Positions 25,849 through 33,829 of a stretch of DNA of 64,000 nucleotides are shown piece by piece. The stretch covers positions 1 to 64,000 of the forward strand of contig BCRI01000006.1 of NCBI GenBank assembly GCA_001552515.1, written 5' to 3'. Source of the stretch: Sphaerimonospora mesophila NBRC 14179 = JCM 3151 (GTDB taxonomy: Bacteria > Actinomycetota > Actinomycetes > Streptosporangiales > Streptosporangiaceae). The stretch's first letter is position 1. Each line of letters opens with the position of its first letter. Under the pieces are notes generated by a model. It made no database searches. It was given only the letters and a program-made list of their open reading frames with translations, and was not told the DNA's origin. Made by a program: the position numbers and the translations under genes.

Positions 25849-27276
25849 TCAACGTCGGGCGAGCGCACTTACCGCGATACCGAAACCGACGGCCCCGAGG
25901 GCCGCGGCGATGCCATAGACCCAGAGCCTAACGGGGTCGGGTCCCGGTCGTGCGGGCGCCCCGGAAAGCGGGCCGCCGCCGAAATGCGCGCCGTCCTGCA
26001 CGGGCACCGTACGGGCATAGCCGCTCAGCTCCCCCGCCTTCGCCAGGGCGGCGGCCGCGTCCACGACACCGAATCCCACTTTGTCGTCGTAACCGGGACT
26101 CGGATGGGGACGAGAAGTCGAGGTCAGGGCCCGGGCCACCAGTTCCGGCGCCATATCGGGATATTTGGCTTTTATCAATGCGGCGGCTCCCGCGACGATC
26201 GCGCCGGCCACACCGGTCCCCGACGCGGTGCCGTGCCCGCCCCCGGGCACCGCCACCGGAACGTCGGCCCCGGGCGCGGCGACCAGCACCGACAGGTTGT
26301 CGCTGCTGTCCGGGGTCTTGCGCCCCTGCCGATCGACGGCGGCCACCCCCACGACCCCCGGATAGCCCGCCGGAAAGCGCCAGTACGACGTGCCGTTCTG
26401 CCGGGCGTATTCCGATTGGCCGCCGTCTCCCACGGATGCGACCAGCACGACCCCTCGGGACAGCGCGTAGGAGACGGCTTCGCGTTCGGCCCGCGACACG
26501 CCGTAATGCGAGGCCGGGAGGCAGATGACCGAGGCCCCCTGGTTGGCGGCGTACCGGATCCCGCGGGCGAACGGCGTGTCGCCGAGCAGTCCCGGCCCCG
26601 GGTCCGGCTCCACGAACGCTCCACCGGACGGCTGCCCGGTCCCCCGTTCGACGACCGGGATGACCAGGACACTCGCCTCCGGAGCGACACCGGAGATCTC
26701 GCCGCCGCGTCCGCCGCCGGCGATCAGGGAGGCGATGGCGGTGCCCGCGCGGCCGGTCGGCCCGTCGCCGAACGCCCCGTCCGCCCGGTCGAGGCCCGTC
26801 ATGTCCGGCCCCTGCGTGACCCTGCCCCGCAGTTCCGGGACGTTCTCATCCGGACGGTCGGCGCCCAGCACCGCCACGGTCACGCCCGAGCCCCTGGTGA
26901 CCCGCCAGGCGGCGGGGGCGTTGACCGCGTCCACGGCCCAGCGCCGCGCGTCGCCGCCCGGGGCCGTACGGAACGGGGTCACGCGGGCGGATTCCACGCG
27001 GGCAGAGTCGACGCGAACGGAATCCACACGTACGGAATCGACGCTGACGGAATCGACGCTGACGGAATCGACGGGTGCCGGGTCGGCGGCGGCGGGTCCG
27101 GCGGCGAGCGGTCCTACGGCGGACGCTGAGGCCGCCAGCACCCCCCACACCGCGACCCACCGCGGCACGGCGCCCCTTCTCTGTGCGGCACCCCCGCTCG
27201 GCGCCCGGACCGCCCCGCCTCTTCCCCGCCCCGGGGCCCGCCCGGGGAACGGCCCCGTCCCCGACCGCCTCAGCAC
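25849..27276 (-). CDS. membrane-anchored subtilase homologue without catalytic residues
   Basis: 475 residues with the fold and layout of a mycosin-type S8 peptidase: signal anchor near 40-62, peptidase-like domain about 110-400, C-terminal membrane helix (YGIAAALGAVGFGIAVSAL). Aligned to the active paralogue at 28152-29552, the catalytic Asp is Gly 138 (VAVLGADRP), the His is Ala 177 (GRAGTAIASLIAG), the oxyanion Asn is Asp 284 (ASVGDGG) and the Ser is Gly 355 (ASGTGVAGAI). It should not cleave peptides. Residues 69-99 are six pentapeptide repeats of the VDSVR type, from 15-bp DNA repeats. The GTG start overlaps the previous gene by 7 bp. Confidence 0.85.
   Translation of the reverse strand: MLRRSGTGPFPGRAPGRGRGGAVRAPSGGAAQRRGAVPRWVAVWGVLAASASAVGPLAAGPAAADPAPVDSVSVDSVSVDSVRVDSVRVDSARVESARVTPFRTAPGGDARRWAVDAVNAPAAWRVTRGSGVTVAVLGADRPDENVPELRGRVTQGPDMTGLDRADGAFGDGPTGRAGTAIASLIAGGGRGGEISGVAPEASVLVIPVVERGTGQPSGGAFVEPDPGPGLLGDTPFARGIRYAANQGASVICLPASHYGVSRAEREAVSYALSRGVVLVASVGDGGQSEYARQNGTSYWRFPAGYPGVVGVAAVDRQGRKTPDSSDNLSVLVAAPGADVPVAVPGGGHGTASGTGVAGAIVAGAAALIKAKYPDMAPELVARALTSTSRPHPSPGYDDKVGFGVVDAAAALAKAGELSGYARTVPVQDGAHFGGGPLSGAPARPGPDPVRLWVYGIAAALGAVGFGIAVSALARR
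26986..27075. repeat. 15-bp tandem repeats inside the subtilase-like gene
   Basis: About six copies of a 15-bp unit close to GACGGAATCGACGCT (plus strand) encode a Val-Asp-Ser-Val-Arg/Ser repeat between the signal anchor and the peptidase-like domain. The 5' copies are more diverged than the 3' ones. Confidence 0.75.
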
Positions 27277-28142
27277 GCGTCCCCCCGGGTGCAGCGCGGC
27301 ACGTCGGGAGGCTCGACGAGGGCGCGCGCGATGCGCCCGGCGATCGACTGGGCCGTCGGCGGCATCTCACTGTTCAGCGCTTCCTCCGGCGGGACGGATT
27401 GCCTGGTCCTGCCATCGGCGTACCCCGCGGTCGAGAAGACGATGTACGGCCCGGCCCCGGTCCAGCCGGTCCACTGCCGCTGGGCCGGGCCGAAGGTGTC
27501 GGTGATCGTGCCGGGGAACGCCACCGGCCGCACGCCGACCCGGTCGTCCACCGGGAGTTCGGTGGCCGCCCGCCTCCCGGCCTCCTCGTCGCGTAGTACG
27601 GCGACGCCCACGGTCACGGCGAAGGCGGCCGTCTGGTCGATGTAGGTGGCGCGCAGCACGGTGCGGCAGCCGTACCGCCCGAGGACCGACGAGACCTGCG
27701 GGTCGAGCGCCGCGGTGCAGGCCGCCTCGGGCGCCACGCCCACCCGGTGGGCGTACTGCCGCGCCCGGCCGAGCGCCGTGTACTGCAGTTCCTCGGGGAA
27801 GACCATGCCGACCGGCCAGGCATGCCAGCGGCGCGCCACGTCCTGGGCGACGTACCTCGCCCGTTCCGCCTCGGTGAGCGGGCGCGAGCGCCTCTCGTTG
27901 ATCACTCCGATCGAGCCGAGCAGCACGTTCAGCGCGGCGACGGCCAGGACGACCCCCATGATCGCGAGGTAGACCGAACGGAACCGGACACCCTGTGCCA
28001 GCCTCGCCCGTTCCCTGGCCTCCCGCTCCGCCGCGGCCCGCCGCCTGGTCCCCGGCCATGGGCGCGCACGCGCCCGACCGGCGGATGGTCTGGGCGCTCG
28101 CCGACCACCGGGCCGCGCGCGCCGGTCGTGCTCAGGCGGCAT
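27270..28142 (-). CDS. membrane protein partner of subtilase, copy 2
   Basis: 290 residues: a basic cytoplasmic N-terminus, one transmembrane helix (YLAIMGVVLAVAALNVLLGS) and an external domain. It is clearly homologous to the protein at 29554-30276: both have a WPVG(M/R)(V/I)FP segment, GCR(T/A)VLRATY(I/L)D, VGVA(V/A)(L/F), AFPGT(I/V)(T/S)D(T/R)F and four conserved Cys, two central and two near the C-terminus, that probably form disulfides. No known domain is recognised. It starts 9 bp after the active subtilase stop and overlaps the inactive subtilase start. Confidence 0.75.
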   Translation of the reverse strand: MPPEHDRRARPGGRRAPRPSAGRARARPWPGTRRRAAAEREARERARLAQGVRFRSVYLAIMGVVLAVAALNVLLGSIGVINERRSRPLTEAERARYVAQDVARRWHAWPVGMVFPEELQYTALGRARQYAHRVGVAPEAACTAALDPQVSSVLGRYGCRTVLRATYIDQTAAFAVTVGVAVLRDEEAGRRAATELPVDDRVGVRPVAFPGTITDTFGPAQRQWTGWTGAGPYIVFSTAGYADGRTRQSVPPEEALNSEMPPTAQSIAGRIARALVEPPDVPRCTRGDAC

Positions 28143-28151
28143 ACTCCGATG

Positions 28152-29552
28152 CTACGTCGGCCGGCCCGGGAGCCAAGGAGGTGACGTCGCCGATCTCGCC
28201 GTTTCCGGTGGCTCACCCGGTGGGATCGGCCGATCTCGCCGGCCGAACAGGTCCGTCATTTCCCTCGGATCCGCCGATTCCGGCGGGTCTTCTCCGTACG
28301 GCACGGCGGCGTACCGCGGGTCGCGGCCCGCCCTGCCGGCTCGCCGTACGAGCACGATGATCGCGGCCAGGCCCACGCCCACACCACCGAGGCCCGCCAG
28401 GGCGATGCCGCTGTAGAGCATGATGGCGTCCCGGTCACGTCGCACGACGACGATGGGGTCGGCCCGCCCGGTGGCGGTGCTGACCGGGCGGTTCGGATCC
28501 CGCACCCCGCGTCCCGCGGCGGTGACCCGGTGCCGGGAGAGGGTCTCGGCGAAGTTCAGCGCGCGGTGGGCGTTGACGACGCCGAAGCCGGTGCCGGTGT
28601 TGTAGGCGCCCTTCCTGGCCGGGGACGAGGTCAGCGCCTGGGCGACCAGCGCGGGCGCCATCCGGGGGTGGCGCGCCTTGATGAGCGCCGCGACGCCGGA
28701 CACGAGGGCGGTGGCCTGGGAGGTGCCGCGCCCCACCCAGTATTCGTCTCCCGGACCGGCGCCGAGGATGTCCACCCCGGGCGCGGCCACCATGACCGAG
28801 GAGTTCCGGTTGGAGAACGACGCGCGGTGCAGCGCCGGGGTGACGGCGGCCACCGAGATCACCCCGGGGATCGACGCCGGATAGGAGTACGGCGCGGTGC
28901 GTTTGCCCGCGCCGTCGTTGCCCGCGGCGGCCACGAGGACCACGCCCTTGGAGATGGCGTAGCGGATGGCCGCGCGCTCCGCCCGGGTGGGCAGATCCTT
29001 GGAGAGCGACAGGTTGATGACGTCGGCGCCGTGGTCGACGGCGTACCTGATGCCCTTGGCCACCACGCCCTCGAAGCGGGGGTCGGAGTTGAACTTGCGG
29101 AATCCGGGCTCCTCGTCCTCCAGGATCACCCGGACCGACAGCACCTTCGCCTCCGGCGCCACACCGATGATGCCGTCGCCACCGCCGGGCCCATGTCCGT
29201 GGCCCGCGATCAGCGACGCCATGTAGGTGCCGTGCAGGCGCAGCGGCGCGACGCCGCGGGGGTTCGCGCCCACGGTGAAGTCCCTGCCGGTGACCACCGA
29301 GCCGGCGAGGTCCCGGTGGCTGGGGTCGACGCCGGAGTCGAGCACGGCCACGATCACGCCCCGGCCCCTCGTGAGCGTCCAGGCGCCGGCCACGTCCAGC
29401 GTCCGCAGCACGTCGCGCTGGCTCAGCCGTACGTCGTCGGCGCGGGCGGGGGTGGTGCCCGGCGCCAGCAGGGCCGGTGCGAGTACGGCCGCCGCGACGG
29501 CCAGGAGCGTGGCGACCACGCGTGCGATCCCGGCGGCCTGCCCTTTCAGCAT
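28152..29552 (-). CDS. membrane-anchored subtilisin-like serine protease (mycosin type)
   Basis: 466 residues: signal peptide (VVATLLAVAAAVLAPALLA), S8 peptidase domain with intact triad Asp 72 (VAVLDSGVD), His 107 (RLHGTYMASLIAG) and Ser 278 (GRGTSQATALVSG) plus oxyanion Asn 212 (AAAGNDG), and a C-terminal transmembrane helix (SGIALAGLGGVGVGLAAIIV) with a short basic tail. This matches mycosin-like proteases that act outside the cell while anchored in the membrane. No type VII secretion genes are nearby, so a role in that pathway is not supported here. It is second in a four-gene unit, 1 bp after the membrane partner gene. Confidence 0.9.
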   Translation of the reverse strand: MLKGQAAGIARVVATLLAVAAAVLAPALLAPGTTPARADDVRLSQRDVLRTLDVAGAWTLTRGRGVIVAVLDSGVDPSHRDLAGSVVTGRDFTVGANPRGVAPLRLHGTYMASLIAGHGHGPGGGDGIIGVAPEAKVLSVRVILEDEEPGFRKFNSDPRFEGVVAKGIRYAVDHGADVINLSLSKDLPTRAERAAIRYAISKGVVLVAAAGNDGAGKRTAPYSYPASIPGVISVAAVTPALHRASFSNRNSSVMVAAPGVDILGAGPGDEYWVGRGTSQATALVSGVAALIKARHPRMAPALVAQALTSSPARKGAYNTGTGFGVVNAHRALNFAETLSRHRVTAAGRGVRDPNRPVSTATGRADPIVVVRRDRDAIMLYSGIALAGLGGVGVGLAAIIVLVRRAGRAGRDPRYAAVPYGEDPPESADPREMTDLFGRRDRPIPPGEPPETARSATSPPWLPGRPT

Positions 29553-29553
29553 C

Positions 29554-30276
29554 TCAGCACCGCCACTCCTCGGCGGCGCAGTCGGGGGCGACCGGTGCGG
29601 TGAGCGCCGACGCGATCTGGCCGGCCAGATCGTCGGTGAAGGAGAACACGCCCGGCCGCTGCCTGCCCACCGCTCGCGCCGGACGCCCGTCCACCTGACC
29701 TGCCGTGGTCATCATGAGGTACGGCCCGGCCTGCCGTACCGTGGCCGCCTGCCGGCCCGCCTGGCTGAACCGGTCGCTCACGGTCCCGGGGAAGGCGAGG
29801 GCACGCAGTCCGGGGACGGGACCGCCGCTGCGGGGAAAGGCGTGCTCGGCGGCCGCCGCCGACCGAGCGTCGGGAAACGCGGCGACGCCCACGGTGACCA
29901 CGACGCCCTGCAGGGCGTCCAGATAGGTGGCGCGCAGGACCGCCCGGCAGCCGGCGGCGCGCAGGGCCTTGTGCAGCCGCGCGTCGGTCGCCGTCCGGCA
30001 GTCGTACCGGGAGGAGACGCCGACCCGCCGCGCCCGCTCCACGCCGCCCTGCTCGCTGTTGTACGTCAGGGTCGCCGGGAAGATCCGGCCCACCGGCCAG
30101 CGCTCCCAGCGCCGCGCGACCTCGGCCGCCGTCGCCTGCCGTACCTCTTCTGGGCTGGGGCCGCGGGTGAGCTCGGCCAGGGCGGCGTTCGCCGCGACGG
30201 CCGCGACGATCGCGCAGATGAGCGTCAGCGCGGAGGCGATGGTCAGGGCAGGCCAGGTCCGCCGTTCGCCCACCAC
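29554..30276 (-). CDS. membrane protein partner of subtilase, copy 1
   Basis: 240 residues, first gene of the four-gene unit. One N-terminal transmembrane helix (ALTIASALTLICAIVAAVAA) and an external domain homologous to the protein at 27270-28142, with four Cys in equivalent places (RYDCRTATD, RAAGCRAVLRATYLD, APDCAAEEWRC). Function unknown. Conserved linkage to an S8 protease in both copies suggests that it binds, positions or inhibits the protease. Confidence 0.75.
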   Translation of the reverse strand: MVGERRTWPALTIASALTLICAIVAAVAANAALAELTRGPSPEEVRQATAAEVARRWERWPVGRIFPATLTYNSEQGGVERARRVGVSSRYDCRTATDARLHKALRAAGCRAVLRATYLDALQGVVVTVGVAAFPDARSAAAAEHAFPRSGGPVPGLRALAFPGTVSDRFSQAGRQAATVRQAGPYLMMTTAGQVDGRPARAVGRQRPGVFSFTDDLAGQIASALTAPVAPDCAAEEWRC

Positions 30277-30357
30277 GCCTCCGTTCGCCCGCCCGGCACG
30301 ATTCCCCCGACAGTGACCTTAACCTCCCCAAGGTTCTGGATCCCCGCAAACCATCAC

Positions 30358-30397
30358 GGAAAGTACTTGACGCTGTGGAAAATAGAAAGTACTTTCC
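30358..30397 (+). promoter_or_regulatory. promoter flanked by two palindromic operator sites
   Basis: TTGACG (30367-30372) and TACTTT (30390-30395) with 17-bp spacing form a good vegetative promoter. GGAAAGTACTT (30358-30368) overlaps the -35 box and GAAAGTACTTTCC (30385-30397, a near-perfect palindrome) overlaps the -10 box. Two copies of the same dyad over both promoter boxes is the usual layout for a repressor. The winged-helix protein two genes down (30897) is the obvious candidate. Confidence 0.6.
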
Positions 30398-30429
30398 ATG
30401 ATGGAAAGCGATAGGGAGAGGGGCTCGGC

Positions 30430-30897
30430 GTGAACCTGGAAGAGGCGGCACGGAACCTCGCGACGATCCGCGAGACCCAGGCGAAGGCGATGCGCTTCCA
30501 GCCGTGGTTACCCGTGTGGTTCATGGCGGGGATCGGGCTGTTCGTCACCGGAGTCCAGTTCATTACAGAGCCGGGCATCCCGAAACCGGTCGCCGTCGGC
30601 CTCGGCATAGTGCTCGCCGCGGGAATGGGCGCACTGGTCGCCGTGTTCGCCAAGACCCGGCGGATGACCGTCAGCGGCCACATGGCGACGTCCGCCGTAC
30701 TCCCCGTGTATCTCCCCTGGCTCCTCGTGGGCGTCGGCCTCAACCTGGGGGTGGTCTTCCTCCTCGGCGGCATGGATGTGCCGTTCGGCCGCACCTACGC
30801 AGGCCTCTCGCTCACCGCCTACTACGCTCTGGGCAGTCCGCTGATCTCCCGGTGGATAGCCCGACGGATGGCCCGGAAGCTCGAAGCGAGTCTTTGA
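30430..30897 (+). CDS. four-helix membrane protein
   Basis: 155 residues with four predicted membrane helices (WFMAGIGLFVTGVQFIT; AVGLGIVLAAGMGALVAVFA; VYLPWLLVGVGLNLGVVFLL; LSLTAYYALGSPLISRW) and a charged start MNLEEAARNLATIRETQAKA. GTG start at 30430 behind AGGGAGAGGG. The last base of its TGA is the first base of the regulator ATG (TGATG), so the two are translationally coupled. Such membrane proteins paired with a small winged-helix repressor are frequent in actinomycetes; no transport or enzyme role is visible. Confidence 0.78.
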   Translation: MNLEEAARNLATIRETQAKAMRFQPWLPVWFMAGIGLFVTGVQFITEPGIPKPVAVGLGIVLAAGMGALVAVFAKTRRMTVSGHMATSAVLPVYLPWLLVGVGLNLGVVFLLGGMDVPFGRTYAGLSLTAYYALGSPLISRWIARRMARKLEASL

Positions 30898-31229
30898 TGG
30901 ATCTCGATCCGGTGATTCACGCGCCGGTCCGGCTGCGGATCGTCTCGCTGCTGGCCGCCGCGGAGGAGGCCGAGTTCGGTTTCGTACGGGACGCGCTCGG
31001 CGTCAGCGACTCGGTGCTGTCCAAGCACGGCAGCGCACTCGAGGCCGCCGGATATGTGCGCGTGCGCAAGGGCCACGTCGGCAAGCGGCCGAGAACCTGG
31101 TATCGCCTCACGGACGCGGGCCGGTCGGCGTTCAGGACTTACGTGAGCGACCTTCAGAAGATCGTCTCCCCCGCCGGCCTGACGGTCCTCCCGCCCGCCG
31201 GCACGCCGGGCGCCCCGGACACCCCGTGA
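30897..31229 (+). CDS. small winged-helix transcriptional regulator
   Basis: 110 residues: winged helix of the ArsR/MarR-related HTH_27 type (IHAPVRLRIVSLLAAAEEAE, FVRDALGVSDSVLSKHGSAL, AGYVRVRKGHVGKRPRTWY, RLTDAGRSAF). It is coupled to the membrane protein gene upstream. It probably represses its own operon through the two AAAGTACTT dyads at 30358-30397. Confidence 0.85.
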   Translation: MDLDPVIHAPVRLRIVSLLAAAEEAEFGFVRDALGVSDSVLSKHGSALEAAGYVRVRKGHVGKRPRTWYRLTDAGRSAFRTYVSDLQKIVSPAGLTVLPPAGTPGAPDTP

Positions 31230-31240
31230 TCACACGAACA

Positions 31241-31272
31241 GGTACGGCCTTCGCCGCGGCGAAGGCCGTACC
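31241..31272. terminator. bidirectional terminator between regulator and moeZ
   Basis: GGTACGGCCTTCGCC and GGCGAAGGCCGTACC form a perfect 15-bp stem around a GC centre, placed between the convergent ends of the regulator gene (31229) and moeZ (31295). There is no T-run, common in high-GC actinomycetes. Confidence 0.7.
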
Positions 31273-31294
31273 CATCGGTCGGACGGTGTGAGGG

Positions 31295-32473
31295 TCAGTA
31301 GGTGGGGAGGCTGGGGTCGACGGTCTTGATCCAGCTCAGCACGCCGCCGCCGACGTGGACGGCGTCGGAGAAGCCGGCGTTCTTGAGCACCGCGAGGACC
31401 TCGGCCGAGCGGGCGCCCGACTTGCAGTGCAGGACGATCTTCTTGTTCTGGGGCAGGCCTTCCAGCGCGGAGCCGTTCAGGAACTCGCCCTTGGGGATCA
31501 GCACGGCGCCCGGGATGTTGACGATCTCGTACTCGTTCGGCTCGCGAACGTCGATCAGGTGGATGTCGTCGCCCCGATCGAGCATCGCCTTGAGCTCGGC
31601 CGCGGTGATCGTCGACTCGGCGGCGGCCTGCTGCGCCTCCTCCGAGAGCGTGCCGCAGAACGCCTCGTAGTCGATGAGCTCCGTGATGGAGGGGTTCTTG
31701 CCGCACAGCGGGCACTCGGGGTCCTTGCGGACCTTGACGTCCCGGTACTTCATCTCCAGCGCGTCGTAGATCAGGAGACGGCCGACCAGCGGGTCGCCGA
31801 CGCCGGTGATGACCTTGATGGCCTCGTTGACCTGGACGGACCCGATGGAGGCGCACAGCACACCGAGCACGCCGCCCTCGGCGCAGCTCGGCACCATGCC
31901 GGGCGGCGGCGGCTCGGGGTAGAGGCACCGGTAGCAGGGGCCGTGCTCGGCCCAGAACACGCTGGCCTGACCGTCGAAGCGGTAGATCGACCCCCAGACG
32001 TACGGCTTGCCCAGCAGCACCGCCGCGTCGTTGACCATGTAACGGGTGGCGAAGTTGTCGGTCCCGTCCAGGATCAGGTCGTAGCCGGAGAAGATGTCCA
32101 TCACGTTGTCGGTCGTGAGCGCCACGTTGTGGATCACGACGTTGACCAGTGGGTTGATCTCGCGGACGGTGGCGGCGGCCGACTCGGCCTTGAGCCGGCC
32201 GATGTCCGACTGACCGTGGATGACCTGCCGCTGCAGGTTGGACTCGTCCACGACGTCGAAGTCGACGACGCCGAGGGTCCCGACCCCGGCCGCCGCGAGG
32301 TACAGCAGCGCGGGAGAGCCGAGGCCACCCGCGCCCACGCACAGCACCTTGGCGTTCTTGAGCCGCTTCTGCCCTGCCATGCCCACATCAGGGATGATCA
32401 GGTGGCGCGAGTAGCGGCGCACCTCGTCGACGGTCAGCTCGGCTGCCGGCTCTACCAGCGGTGGCAACGACAC
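31295..32473 (-). CDS. moeZ: adenylyltransferase/sulfurtransferase MoeZ
   Basis: 392 residues: an E1-like ThiF/MoeB domain (GAGGLGSPALLYLAAAGVG for ATP, DFDVVDESNLQRQ, zinc site CYRC...CPLC) followed by a rhodanese domain (LIDVREPNEYE, active Cys in HCKSGARS). MoeZ adenylates the C-terminal glycine of sulfur carrier proteins such as MoaD or CysO and loads sulfur, serving molybdopterin and cysteine-type pathways. GTG start at 32473 preceded by GGGAGTGGA. The nearest genes are not molybdenum genes; the position matches remembered actinobacterial gene order. Confidence 0.92.
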   Translation of the reverse strand: MSLPPLVEPAAELTVDEVRRYSRHLIIPDVGMAGQKRLKNAKVLCVGAGGLGSPALLYLAAAGVGTLGVVDFDVVDESNLQRQVIHGQSDIGRLKAESAAATVREINPLVNVVIHNVALTTDNVMDIFSGYDLILDGTDNFATRYMVNDAAVLLGKPYVWGSIYRFDGQASVFWAEHGPCYRCLYPEPPPPGMVPSCAEGGVLGVLCASIGSVQVNEAIKVITGVGDPLVGRLLIYDALEMKYRDVKVRKDPECPLCGKNPSITELIDYEAFCGTLSEEAQQAAAESTITAAELKAMLDRGDDIHLIDVREPNEYEIVNIPGAVLIPKGEFLNGSALEGLPQNKKIVLHCKSGARSAEVLAVLKNAGFSDAVHVGGGVLSWIKTVDPSLPTY

Positions 32474-32572
32474 AGTTCCACTCCCGTTTTCGTGCCGAGG
32501 GTCGCGCTCGGATCCATTTGGCCCTCACAAGCTCTTCTCACAACTTAACCGGGGCACCCCCGCATTCCCCAA

Positions 32573-33484
32573 TCACGCTGTTCGGCGGATGGAGCCACGG
32601 GTCTGGTCCAGAAGACGGCGCGCCTCCCTCGCCACGACCCCGGGGAACTCCATCTGCGCCACGTGACCGGCACGCGGCAGCAGGACGAGCCTGGCGTCGG
32701 GGAAGGTCCTGGCCGCCCGGTGCGCCATGCGGGCGTGCACGAGCCGGTCACGCAGGCCGTAGACGAGCAGGGTGGGCGTGGCGATCCGGGCGGCCTGCGT
32801 CCACAGGTTGTCCGGCCCGAAGCGGAAGTACTCCCTGACGATCGCCCGGGCGCATCCGACGACCGCCGCACCCGAATAGGGCAGGCCGTCGCGCCGTCGC
32901 AGTTCCTCCACCGCCTCGCGGAACCGCTCCGGGTGCACCATCGACAGATCGGCGTAGCACATGCCCAGCGAGGCCAGGACGCGCCGCTCGGGCGGGAGCG
33001 CGCCGAGCCAGCGGACCGCCAGTTCCCCGATCCTGGGCGCGGCCGACATCGCGATGCGGGCCGGGCCGTACCGCGGCAGCAGATCGGGCAGCGCCGGCGA
33101 GATCAGCGTCAGAGAGCCGACCAGGTCCGGCCGGGTCGCGGCGACGCGTACGGAGACCGCTCCGCCCATCGAGTTGCCGAACAGGTGGACCGGACCGCCG
33201 AGATGCTCCACGAGCCGTACGATCGCGCGGGCGTGGCCGTCGACCGAGTAGTCGCCGTCGGGCGGCGCGGGCGAGTAGCCGGCCCCCGGCAGGTCGACCG
33301 CCACCCCTCTGACCTCGCCGGACAGTTCCCCCATGAGGTCGGTCCAGTTGGTGGCCGAACCGGCCAGGCCGTGCACGAAGACCGCCGTCTCCGGTGGCCC
33401 CTCCGGCGTCACCCTCACGTTGATCCGCAGATCACCGGTGTCGATCAGCTCGCCGGGCCAGTGCGGAATCGGCTCGACGCCCAC
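32573..33484 (-). CDS. alpha/beta hydrolase
   Basis: 303 residues from the GTG at 33484, which has AAGGAGGATGC directly upstream; the longer open frame lacks such a signal. Alpha/beta hydrolase landmarks: oxyanion segment FVHGLAGSATNW, nucleophile elbow HLFGNSMGGAVSV with Ser, acid region LVYGLRDRLV and catalytic His in RAGHVAQMEFP. It is an esterase/lipase-like enzyme of unknown substrate. A lipase-like hydrolase occupies a similar place near moeZ and adnAB in M. tuberculosis (recalled). Confidence 0.85.
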   Translation of the reverse strand: MGVEPIPHWPGELIDTGDLRINVRVTPEGPPETAVFVHGLAGSATNWTDLMGELSGEVRGVAVDLPGAGYSPAPPDGDYSVDGHARAIVRLVEHLGGPVHLFGNSMGGAVSVRVAATRPDLVGSLTLISPALPDLLPRYGPARIAMSAAPRIGELAVRWLGALPPERRVLASLGMCYADLSMVHPERFREAVEELRRRDGLPYSGAAVVGCARAIVREYFRFGPDNLWTQAARIATPTLLVYGLRDRLVHARMAHRAARTFPDARLVLLPRAGHVAQMEFPGVVAREARRLLDQTRGSIRRTA

Positions 33485-33597
33485 GCATCCTCCTTCGGTC
33501 CGCTGTTCGACTCCGACCCTATGGGGTGCCCGGCGGGACGCCGGAGCCACCGTCCCCTCGGCCCGGCAGAAGAGTTATAACGCCCATATTGGGACAT

Positions 33598-33829
33598 TTC
33601 AAATCCGACATAAATGACATTTGCGAGCGAAATGAGCGGTAGCGGCCCAACGTCGTCAATAAAGCGATAAGCGGAAGGCAAAAGCGGCCGATGGCCGTTT
33701 GTCCCTTGCGCGGCGCGGAAATCAAGACAATGCAGGGATGATCCACAAGGATCGTCAGAAGGAGCATTTTCCAGTCCATCTGGGAAATGCCAGAGTGTCG
33801 GGGCAATAATCCTTCAAGGGGGAAATGAA
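33598..33829 (+). promoter_or_regulatory. structured leader of secreted protein A
   Basis: AT-rich leader sharing an ordered set of elements with five others in the island. Seen here: CGGCC-GAT-GGCCG (33685-33697) within CAAA/TTTG; the GGAAATCAA box; stem P1 GATGATCC/GGATCGTC (33737-33744/33749-33756, loop ACAA); stem P2 GCATTTTCCAG/CTGGGAAATGC (33764-33774/33780-33790, 11 bp); box GGGGCAATAA; then TCCTTCAAGGG (33810-33820), in which TCCT can pair with the Shine-Dalgarno AGGG. The ATG follows at 33830. Confidence 0.7.

Noticed and set aside
26986-27075. Collagen-like or adhesive domain in the dead subtilase
   Set aside because: The VDSVR repeats are only about 30 residues and lie in the linker between signal anchor and protease-like domain; simple 15-bp expansion explains them.
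25849-30276. Type VII (ESX) secretion locus because of mycosin-like proteases
   Set aside because: No EccB/C/D/E, WXG100 or PE/PPE-like genes are in or near the block.
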